A stretch of DNA of 64,000 bases from an uncultured Paludibacter sp. (GTDB lineage: Bacteria > Bacteroidota > Bacteroidia > Bacteroidales > Paludibacteraceae). The stretch is from contig CALCBD010000040.1 of the NCBI GenBank assembly GCA_937897985.1, forward strand, positions 1-64,000, read 5' to 3'. The notes under the pieces were generated by a model that was not told where the DNA came from, searched no databases, and worked only from the letters and a program-made list of their open reading frames with translations. Positions 16,982 to 24,197 of the stretch are shown in pieces. The position numbers and the translations under genes were made by a program. Each line of letters opens with the position of its first letter. Within the stretch, counting starts at the first letter, position 1.

Positions 16982-18571
16982 TTATTTCTTACTCGTAATC
17001 AGAATAACCCCGTTTTTTCCCTTGTCGCCATATACCGAAGTAGCCGAAGCATCTTTTAAAACTTCCACTTTTTCTATTGTTTCAGGTTTAATCATCGACA
17101 AATTGAAACCAGATGGAAGTTCGTTGCCATCCAAAACAATTAGCGGCGGATTTTTCAGATCAATTGCTCCCTTAACTTCAGTTTTCTGATGTTTGTCACC
17201 TTCCAATCTGAAACTAATAGGCAGTGTATATTTTACTGCCACCGCTTTTCCCTTTTGTTCTCCCGGTGTCCATTTAGGCATCGCACTGATAACTCTGACG
17301 GCTTCGGCATCGAGCGATGCTTCAACTCCTCTTACTACCGAAACATCTGTTACAGAACCATCTTCGTTGACTACGTACTGACAAATTACCCGTCCCTGAA
17401 TTCCACTTTCCTGAGCTTTTACAGGATATCGAACATTTTCACCAAGATATTTAAACAATGCAGCATCGCCTCCGGGGAATTGCGGCATTTTTTCGACTAC
17501 TGTAAAAACGGGTTTGCCATTTTCAATTTTCGAAGATTCCGACTTTTCAGCTGCTTTCTCATCACTCTTAGAACCATAACCTACAACTACAAGTTCTGAT
17601 TGTTGATTGGGCGCTGATGGAGTAGCTTTCGCTGACACCATCTGATTTTTAACTACTTTAGCAGTGGTTTGTGGATTGTCCGGTTTCGATTTGGCGGCAC
17701 TGATTATCGACTCGGCATTACTTGTGAAAATTAGCGCCATCGAAAGAGGTACAATTAGCAGGTATTTTAAAATACGCGCTTTTTCTGATTGTTGTTGATT
17801 CATCATTTTAATACGTTTTTTTAAAGGTAAAACATTGAATTTATTTGTGAGTTTTAATTCCGGATTTTGATAAGTAAGTTGCAATAAATGATATTGATAA
17901 GTCCTGCTGTCGAAACCGGAATTAATCACCATATTATCGGCCAGAAATTCAAGATTTTGCCTGATTTCTCGTTTTAGTAACCATACGAAAGGATTGAACC
18001 AGAAAACGATACAAAGCAGTTCGCTTATCATCACATCCATGCTGTGAAACTGATTGACATGTGTCAGCTCGTGAGTCATTATCTGGCTGATTTCTTTTTC
18101 GCTGTGCAAATCGGGATTCATGTAAATGGTACGGAAAAACGAAAATGGAGTCACTTCTTTACTGACAGCAACTATTTTGATTCCCTGAACTATTTGCCGT
18201 TCAGCGGACAGATGAATCCGGACGATGGACAGCAGTTGTAACAACATCCTGATCAACAGTACAAGTACAACAACAAAATAAACAACCCAAAACACATTCC
18301 CTGAATCAAAAAGGAAAAATGATTTTTCCGGTGTCACGGTAAATTCGTTCAGAAGTACATAATTGTTAATAATCGTTTGCATTGGCTGCTGACTTTGCAG
18401 CCAGTTTTCAATAGAGAAATACGGATAGACAAACGACACTACAATGCTGAACAACAGGTAAAAACGACGGGTTTTCCAGAACGTATCCCTGTCAAAAAAT
18501 AAGCGATAAAAGAGATAAAACAAAGCTATCGCAATGTTAACCTTTAATAACCAGACCAATAATGCGTTCAT
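16982..18571 (-). CDS. BlaR1-type M56 metallopeptidase with TonB C-terminal domain and plug-like tail
   Basis: A 529-residue membrane sensor. N-terminal membrane helices (about 4-22, 36-52, 95-115) surround an M56 peptidase whose zinc motif HELTH is at 167-171; another helix lies at about 268-284. After this comes a low-complexity linker holding VVVGYG (328-333), a TonB C-terminal domain (about 362-456, RYPVKAQESGIQGRV) and a 55-residue tail (475-529) that resembles the SusC plug segment (IVLDG, VEVLKDASATSVYGDKG). M56 sensors cleave the partner BlaI-type repressor on signal. The start overlaps the BlaI-like stop by 4 bases, so the pair is one operon. The inducing signal is unknown; no beta-lactamase gene is adjacent. 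Confidence 0.88.
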   Translation of the reverse strand: MNALLVWLLKVNIAIALFYLFYRLFFDRDTFWKTRRFYLLFSIVVSFVYPYFSIENWLQSQQPMQTIINNYVLLNEFTVTPEKSFFLFDSGNVFWVVYFVVVLVLLIRMLLQLLSIVRIHLSAERQIVQGIKIVAVSKEVTPFSFFRTIYMNPDLHSEKEISQIMTHELTHVNQFHSMDVMISELLCIVFWFNPFVWLLKREIRQNLEFLADNMVINSGFDSRTYQYHLLQLTYQNPELKLTNKFNVLPLKKRIKMMNQQQSEKARILKYLLIVPLSMALIFTSNAESIISAAKSKPDNPQTTAKVVKNQMVSAKATPSAPNQQSELVVVGYGSKSDEKAAEKSESSKIENGKPVFTVVEKMPQFPGGDAALFKYLGENVRYPVKAQESGIQGRVICQYVVNEDGSVTDVSVVRGVEASLDAEAVRVISAMPKWTPGEQKGKAVAVKYTLPISFRLEGDKHQKTEVKGAIDLKNPPLIVLDGNELPSGFNLSMIKPETIEKVEVLKDASATSVYGDKGKNGVILITSKK

Positions 18572-18927
18572 TTTTTATTTTCAATTAAATGAATAATTTC
18601 CTGTAATTCTTCGGCTGAAATTTTTTGTTTCTCTACAAAAAAACTTACCATTTCCTTGTACGAATTCTCGAAATAATTCCGGACAACCCCCGACATAAAT
18701 TTCGATTTGTATTCACTTTCTTCCATAGTAGGGCTATATTCATACACATTTCCGTATCGTATGCCTTTAACATAGCCTTTACGTTCGAGATTTTTCACTA
18801 CCGACGCCACAGTAGTATAAGGCGTTCCGGGCTCCTCAAGATGACTGATAAAATCCCTTATAAATCCTTTACCCTGCTGAAATATAATTAACAACAATTC
18901 TTCTTCCTGATGTGTCAGTTTTTCCAT
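18568..18927 (-). CDS. BlaI/MecI-type transcriptional repressor
   Basis: A 119-residue winged-helix repressor. The start MEKLTHQEEELL matches the family, so the ATG at 18927 is taken rather than the longer frame, which would run through the promoter and operator. The recognition region TPYTTVASVVKNLERKGYVK matches the BlaI winged helix, and the C-terminal half provides dimerisation. In BlaR/BlaI systems the M56 sensor triggers proteolysis of this repressor. The gene overlaps the sensor gene by 4 bases. A dyad-rich region at 18965-19000 covers its likely -7 box and is a plausible autoregulatory operator. Confidence 0.88.
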   Translation of the reverse strand: MEKLTHQEEELLLIIFQQGKGFIRDFISHLEEPGTPYTTVASVVKNLERKGYVKGIRYGNVYEYSPTMEESEYKSKFMSGVVRNYFENSYKEMVSFFVEKQKISAEELQEIIHLIENKK

Positions 18928-18964
18928 TTCATTTTTTCGATTTAAATTGTAAATAATCATTCTA

Positions 18965-19000
18965 TTACGAAAACTTCGCAAATCTACGATATTTTCGTAA
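18965..19000 (-). promoter_or_regulatory. Probable BlaI-type operator overlapping the repressor promoter
   Basis: A perfect 9-base inverted repeat TTACGAAAA (18965-18973) / TTTTCGTAA (18992-19000) encloses a minus-strand -7 box TAGATTTG (complement of 18979-18986). Two tighter dyads overlap: TTACGAA-aac-TTCGCAA (18965-18981) and TACGA-tattt-TCGTA (18985-18999). Placement over the -7 box just upstream of the repressor gene fits autorepression. The -33 element is not evident. Confidence 0.55.
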
Positions 19001-19049
19001 CACTGATTCGGTTTGTGTGGAAATTTAAATATTTTTAAACTTTCATGCA

Positions 19050-19083
19050 TTTGTACATGTTATCAATAAAAGTCGTATTTTTG
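19050..19083 (+). promoter_or_regulatory. Promoter for the S8 peptidase gene
   Basis: TTTG (19050-19053) and TATTTTTG (19076-19083) are spaced by 22 bases, near the -33/-7 consensus. The ATG at 19107 lies 24 bases after the -7 box. Confidence 0.5.
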
Positions 19084-19106
19084 TAAAATCATCTTTTAGT
19101 TTGCTT

Positions 19107-20741
19107 ATGAAAGTAAGGATATTTATAGTTTTTGTATTCATTATGAGCACGTTTGCAATTCTCAAAGCGCAAACGCAGTATTTTTTTTACGTTCAGTTCA
19201 GCGATAAAAACAACACAACTTATTCGCTTCAGCGTCCGGCTGAATATTTATCGACCCGTGCCATTGAACGCCGTCTTTCTTTTCATATCGCGATAGATTC
19301 GACCGATTTACCTGTCAATCAAACCTATGTCAATCAAATTGCAGCACTTGGCATCAAGGTTCATTCGCGTTCAAAATGGATGAATGGTGTAACGGTGATG
19401 CTGAGCGACTCGGGCATGATGCATTTGGTAAGGGAACTGAATTTTGTAAAATTTACTCAATACACAGGTAAAATGACAACGACACCTGCTTCCGTTATTC
19501 AAAAATCGCAAACACAGGAAACCGGATATATCTATGGAAATGCGGCGACACAAATCAATCAGTTGAACGGAACGACCCTTCACAACAACGGATTCAGAGG
19601 TCAGGGAATTCAGATAGGAATACTTGATGCCGGATTCAGCAATGTAGACGTTAACCGTGGCTTCGACAGTTTACGATTGCAGGGACGGTTGCTCGGTACA
19701 AAAGACATTATTCTGCCCGGAAATAATGTTTTCAGGGAACATACACACGGAGCACAGGTATTATCGACCATGGCAGGAAATATTGACGGGCAGTACATCG
19801 GAACTGCACCTAAAGCTTCTTTCTGGCTGATTCGTACCGAATATGATCCGACTGAATACCTGAGCGAAACCGACTTTTGGGTATCGGGCATCGAATTTGC
19901 CGACAGTGCCGGCGTAGATGTTATCAATTCATCGCTCGGTTATACAACATTCAACGACCCTTCCATGAATTTCACCTATAACGATATGAACGGTAAGGCT
20001 TCGAGGGCGAGTCGTGCGGCTACAATGGCTGCCGAAAAAGGTATAATTGTATGTAACAGTGCCGGAAATGACGGTGGTAAATCGTGGAATTATATAGGTG
20101 TTCCGGCTGATGCCGACAAAATATTTACAGTTGGTTCGGTAACATCAGCCAATACACCAAGTTCATTCAGTTCGTTCGGTCCGAGCGCCGATCAACGTAT
20201 CAAGCCCGATGTATGTGCAATGGGCTCTTTATCCAGTGTCATCTTCTCTGATGGAGTGATTAGTACCAACAACGGGACTTCGTTTTCATCACCTATTATG
20301 GCAGGTATGCTGTCCTGTTTGCTGCAACGATACAAGGCTTTTGACCCGAACCCCGTAATGTCTGTTTTTTACAGGGCTGTGATTGAGAGTTGTAATAATT
20401 ATGCAACTCCAACCCCGCAATCGGGATATGGCATCCCTGATTTTGTGGTTGCCGAAAGTAAATTGCCGATTTACGATGGAGTCGGGAAGCTCCCGAAAAC
20501 GAATGAAAATCATGCTGAGATCAGACAATACCCAACCGGAATTCAGATAAAAATCCGCGAAGGAAATAACACCGGAATGTACAATATCAGGATTTATAAC
20601 TCCAACGGTATATTGATTTACAGTAAAAATTTGAATGAAAGCATGGCAACAATCTCCACTTCACATTTTTCACCCGGCATCTGTGTGATGATGATCAACG
20701 TAAACGGTGCAACCCAAATCAACAAAATATTAATACCTTAA
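19107..20741 (+). CDS. S8 family (subtilisin-like) serine peptidase with T9SS sorting domain
   Basis: A 544-residue secreted subtilase. The signal peptide covers residues 1-20. The catalytic triad is Asp174 (GILDAGFS), His214 (HTHGAQV) and Ser392 (NGTSFSSPIMAG), with the oxyanion Asn in NSAGNDGG near 319. The last 75 residues form a beta-sandwich with YNIRIYNSNGILIYSKN and end NKILIP, the layout of a type A T9SS sorting domain, so the protein is predicted to reach the surface through type IX secretion. ATG at 19107 is preferred over a TTG two codons earlier. xseA follows after 9 bases. Confidence 0.88.
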   Translation: MKVRIFIVFVFIMSTFAILKAQTQYFFYVQFSDKNNTTYSLQRPAEYLSTRAIERRLSFHIAIDSTDLPVNQTYVNQIAALGIKVHSRSKWMNGVTVMLSDSGMMHLVRELNFVKFTQYTGKMTTTPASVIQKSQTQETGYIYGNAATQINQLNGTTLHNNGFRGQGIQIGILDAGFSNVDVNRGFDSLRLQGRLLGTKDIILPGNNVFREHTHGAQVLSTMAGNIDGQYIGTAPKASFWLIRTEYDPTEYLSETDFWVSGIEFADSAGVDVINSSLGYTTFNDPSMNFTYNDMNGKASRASRAATMAAEKGIIVCNSAGNDGGKSWNYIGVPADADKIFTVGSVTSANTPSSFSSFGPSADQRIKPDVCAMGSLSSVIFSDGVISTNNGTSFSSPIMAGMLSCLLQRYKAFDPNPVMSVFYRAVIESCNNYATPTPQSGYGIPDFVVAESKLPIYDGVGKLPKTNENHAEIRQYPTGIQIKIREGNNTGMYNIRIYNSNGILIYSKNLNESMATISTSHFSPGICVMMINVNGATQINKILIP

Positions 20742-20750
20742 ATAAATCCG

Positions 20751-21983
20751 ATGGAGTCTGTTTCACTTTCAGAACTTACCGACAGAATTCAGGAAGTTAT
20801 AAAACTCAGTTTTGATGCTCCGGTATGGATACATGCCGAAATAAGTGAACTGCGTGAGAATTTCAACGGACATTGTTATCTGGAATTAGTTGAAAAAGAG
20901 AACAATACCGACAATCTGCTGGCAAAATCCAAAGCAACCATCTGGAATAGTACCTATCGGATGCTAAAACCCTATTTTGAATCCACCACAGGTCAGACTT
21001 TGCGCGCCGGTTTAAACGTACTGATTTCGGTAACTGTTGAATTTCATGGGCTTTACGGATTCAGTCTGAACGTCCGGGATATAAATCCGAACTACACCAT
21101 AGGCGAAATGGCTGCCCGACGAATGAAAATCATGCGTCAGCTTGAGGAAGATGGAATTGCCGATATGAACAAGGCACTTGTAATGCCAAAACTTCCGCAG
21201 CGACTGGCAGTGATTTCCTCGGCTACAGCTGCAGGATATGGCGACTTTTGTGATCAGTTGCAAACCGACGGATCGGGATATATGTTTTACATGAAACTTT
21301 TTCCTGCGATAATGCAGGGTGAACAGGCAGAAGCATCCATCATTTCGGCTCTGGACAGGATTTACGCTCACAGCGATTTATTCGATGTTGTCGTCATTAT
21401 CCGGGGCGGGGGAGCCACCACCGATTTAGCCTGCTTCGATTCGTACGAACTGGCTCTCAACTGTGCCCAGTTTCCCTTACCCATCATTAGCGGAATAGGT
21501 CATCAGCGCGACACTTCAATACTTGATATGATTGTGCACAGCCCCGTTAAAACACCGACTGCTGCGGCTGAATTTCTGCTCGAAAAAATGAAAAATTCAG
21601 AAACTGAAATATTTGGAATTGCTTCGGACATAGTAGCAGTTTTAAAAAACAAATTGATATCAGAACAAAAAAACATGACCGACCTTAAGTGGAAAATAAA
21701 GCAATCGTTAAAAAACAAGGTTTCGAAAAAGTTGTTTTTACTTGAGCGGCACAGGAACCGAACCAGAACTTGTGTTCGTATGTTAATCACCCGGCAAACA
21801 AACAAACTGCAATTGATTGAACGAAACATAGAATCGCATTCGCCCGCATTTTTACTTAAACATGGTTATACAATTACCACCCTGAATGGTCAGCGAATCA
21901 CTTCAATCAGTCAGATTAAAGAAGGTCAGCAAATCCGGACCTTTGTACACGACGGTGATTTTGAAAGCAAAATCATTCAATGA
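20751..21983 (+). CDS. xseA: Exodeoxyribonuclease VII large subunit
   Basis: A 410-residue XseA. The N-terminal OB-fold begins IWVHAEISEL-like (IHAEISELRENFNGHCYLEL) and binds single-stranded DNA. The catalytic core contains the conserved VVIIRGGGATTDLACFDS and PIISGIGHQRDTSILD. With XseB it degrades single-stranded DNA in both directions. The usual small-subunit gene xseB does not follow: the stop overlaps a 15-codon frame (21980-22027) and then folB begins. It is likely co-transcribed with the peptidase gene upstream and folB downstream. Confidence 0.93.
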   Translation: MESVSLSELTDRIQEVIKLSFDAPVWIHAEISELRENFNGHCYLELVEKENNTDNLLAKSKATIWNSTYRMLKPYFESTTGQTLRAGLNVLISVTVEFHGLYGFSLNVRDINPNYTIGEMAARRMKIMRQLEEDGIADMNKALVMPKLPQRLAVISSATAAGYGDFCDQLQTDGSGYMFYMKLFPAIMQGEQAEASIISALDRIYAHSDLFDVVVIIRGGGATTDLACFDSYELALNCAQFPLPIISGIGHQRDTSILDMIVHSPVKTPTAAAEFLLEKMKNSETEIFGIASDIVAVLKNKLISEQKNMTDLKWKIKQSLKNKVSKKLFLLERHRNRTRTCVRMLITRQTNKLQLIERNIESHSPAFLLKHGYTITTLNGQRITSISQIKEGQQIRTFVHDGDFESKIIQ

Positions 21984-22036
21984 CAAAACAACAGAATTTG
22001 ATAAAGGAAATTACACAAAAAAAATAAAACCTGAAA

Positions 22037-22402
22037 ATGAATAATATAGCAAAGATTTCGTTGGAAGAGATGGAGTTTCATGCGTTTCACGGCTGTCTTG
22101 AACATGAAAAACAACTGGGAAATACATTTGTTGTGACCATAAGTTTACGGATTGACACACAATTGGCCGCAACCACCGATCTGCTATCCGACACTCTGAA
22201 TTATCAGCTGGTATACGATCTGGTAAAAAAGGAAATGGAAATACCCGCACGGCTTATCGAACATTTGGCGCAAAGAATTTTAAACAGGGTATTTGACACT
22301 TTTCCCGAAATCCGGCATATCGAACTGAAATTGAAAAAATTAAACCCACCGCTCGGTGGTAAAGTAGCTGCAGTATCGATTGAAACAGAGAAGGAGAGAT
22401 AA
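22037..22402 (+). CDS. folB: Dihydroneopterin aldolase
   Basis: A 121-residue FolB of the tunnelling-fold family. It converts 7,8-dihydroneopterin into 6-hydroxymethyl-dihydropterin and glycolaldehyde in folate synthesis. Typical motifs are MEFHAFHGCLEHEKQLG (with the substrate-binding Glu nearby), the central LNYQLVYDLV, and the catalytic-lysine region LKKLNPPLGG near residue 100. Length is standard (about 120). It starts 53 bases after the xseA stop. Confidence 0.9.
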   Translation: MNNIAKISLEEMEFHAFHGCLEHEKQLGNTFVVTISLRIDTQLAATTDLLSDTLNYQLVYDLVKKEMEIPARLIEHLAQRILNRVFDTFPEIRHIELKLKKLNPPLGGKVAAVSIETEKER

Positions 22403-22460
22403 TTTGATTTTTTCACACTTTTACACTTTAATGTTTAAAAATGTATATTAATTCAACTGA

Positions 22461-22494
22461 TTGTAAGCTGTATAATCAAAAGTAATTATATTTG
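22461..22494 (+). promoter_or_regulatory. Promoter for the POT transporter gene
   Basis: TATATTTG (22487-22494) is a full match to the -7 consensus. TTG at 22461-22463 is a -33 candidate with a 23-base spacer. The predicted transcript starts near 22501, so it would carry the hairpin at 22526-22559 in its leader. Confidence 0.45.
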
Positions 22495-22525
22495 TTACGA
22501 ATTAAAATAATCAACCATTCAAACT

Positions 22526-22559
22526 AATGAACGCTGAAATTTAAAGCGTTCATTTTTTT
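22526..22559 (+). terminator. Terminator-like hairpin in the leader of the POT gene
   Basis: AATGAACGCT (22526-22535) and AGCGTTCATT (22545-22554) pair perfectly over 10 bases with a 9-base loop, followed by seven T (22553-22559). It lies after the promoter at 22461-22494 and only 20 bases before the POT start. It may end folB transcription or act as an attenuator. A five-codon frame (22527-22544, MNAEI) overlaps the left arm. Confidence 0.65.
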
Positions 22560-22579
22560 GTCAGCCAACAAGGAGTTTT

Positions 22580-24127
22580 ATGTCAGAAAAACAAGTAAAG
22601 AAAGGCCATCCGAAAGGTTTATATTTCGTATTTACAACCGCCATGTCAGAACGTATAAGTTATTATGGCATGCGCGCTATTTTCACCCTGTATCTTATCA
22701 AAGCATTATTGATGGACAAGGAATTAGCTTCGGCAATTTACGGTAATTATACCGGTTTGGTCTACTTAACTCCGCTGATAGGTGGTTACATTGCCGATCG
22801 TTACTGGGGCATGCGTCGTTCCATACTCTGGGGTGCCATACTGATGTTGCTGGGGCAACTATTCATGTTTTTCAGTGCGTTGTATTATGAGTCGGGTGAA
22901 GCAGCCCATTGGTTGATGTACACCGGATTAGCATCGCTGATATTCGGAAACGGATTTTTCAAACCCAATATTACCACCATGGTGGGAAGCCTCTACGAAC
23001 CGGGCGATAAAAGACTCGACTCAGCCTACACCATTTTTTATATGGGAGTAAATGTGGGTGCATTTATAGCGCCGCTGATTGCAGGTTATCTGGGCGATAC
23101 CGGCAACCCTGCCGATTTTAAATGGGGATTTCTGGCTGCTGCAATAGGTATGTTTATGAGTCTGATTCTATTTATCGGCTGGAAGAACAAATTCCTGATT
23201 GGCCCTAACGGAGAGCAGCTTGGTGTAATTGCAGCCGGAAAAATAGCGACCAACCAATCGGAGAAAGACAAAGCACCGGCACAAACAACCGGGCAGAATC
23301 TGCGCGAATTTATACTCTGGGCTTTGGGGATGGTTGTATTGCTCGGCGTATTTCATTTTGTGTTTCAGTTTGATATCATCGGAGCTTTTATTTTTTCGCT
23401 ATGTATCGTTATTCCTGCTTATGTAATCTCCGACCGATCGCTGACAAAAATTGAAAAACAAAGGATATCAGTCATTTACATGATTGCCTTTTTCGTCATT
23501 TTCTTCTGGGCCGCTTTCGAACAGGCGGGAGCTTCGCTGACTTACTTCGCCGATGAGCAAACCAACCGGGATATTTTTGGATGGACGATGCCGGCAAGTT
23601 ATTTCCAGTCGTTTAATCCGGTTTTTGTAGTTGCTTTTGCCCCGCTTATGTCGTGGCTATGGATGAAACTTGGTTCAAAAAACAATGAACCTGCATCTCC
23701 CACCAAACAGGCAATGGGATTATTTCTGCTTTCGGTGGGTTATCTGGTCATTGCATTAGGCGTTCGCGGAGTAGAACCCGGCGTAAAAGTAAGTATCATG
23801 TGGCTGACTGGTTTATATTTCATCCATTCGATGGGCGAATTAATGTTATCACCCATTGGTTTATCGATGGTAAATAAGCTGGCTCCTGCCCGGTTTGCTT
23901 CACTATTGATGGGCATCTGGTATTTATCGATGGCAACAGCTAACAAATTTGCCGGAATGCTGAGCGGATTATACCCCGAAGCAGGCAAACCAAAAATTTT
24001 CATTGGTTACCATATCACAACAATGTTTGATTTTTTCATGTTGTTTGTCATTATTTCGGGTGCAGCTTCAATAATACTTTTCAGTTTATCGAAATGGCTT
24101 CAGAAACTAATGCACGGTGTGAGATAA
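22580..24127 (+). CDS. POT/PTR family proton-coupled oligopeptide transporter
   Basis: A 515-residue major-facilitator protein with about 14 membrane helices. It imports di- and tripeptides with protons through the inner membrane. The PTR signatures are TPLIGGYIADRYWGMRRSIL (residues 64-83) and FYMGVNVGAFIAPLIAGYLG (near 152-171). The helix-1 motif usually written ExxER is AMSER here, so the first acidic residue, often tied to proton coupling, is Ala. ATG at 22580 has a good ribosome binding site (AAGGAG) 5 bases before it; an in-frame overlap 22 bases earlier is not used. Confidence 0.9.
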   Translation: MSEKQVKKGHPKGLYFVFTTAMSERISYYGMRAIFTLYLIKALLMDKELASAIYGNYTGLVYLTPLIGGYIADRYWGMRRSILWGAILMLLGQLFMFFSALYYESGEAAHWLMYTGLASLIFGNGFFKPNITTMVGSLYEPGDKRLDSAYTIFYMGVNVGAFIAPLIAGYLGDTGNPADFKWGFLAAAIGMFMSLILFIGWKNKFLIGPNGEQLGVIAAGKIATNQSEKDKAPAQTTGQNLREFILWALGMVVLLGVFHFVFQFDIIGAFIFSLCIVIPAYVISDRSLTKIEKQRISVIYMIAFFVIFFWAAFEQAGASLTYFADEQTNRDIFGWTMPASYFQSFNPVFVVAFAPLMSWLWMKLGSKNNEPASPTKQAMGLFLLSVGYLVIALGVRGVEPGVKVSIMWLTGLYFIHSMGELMLSPIGLSMVNKLAPARFASLLMGIWYLSMATANKFAGMLSGLYPEAGKPKIFIGYHITTMFDFFMLFVIISGAASIILFSLSKWLQKLMHGVR

Positions 24128-24197
24128 TTCTGATTTTATAATCATCAGCAAAGAGCTGACCCCGTAAAAACAGGTTACACTTCAGCACTGACAGCAG

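Noticed and set aside
18928..19050. N-terminal extension of the BlaI-like protein from an upstream ATG
   Set aside because: The extra 41 residues are not BlaI-like and would overlap the likely promoter and operator.
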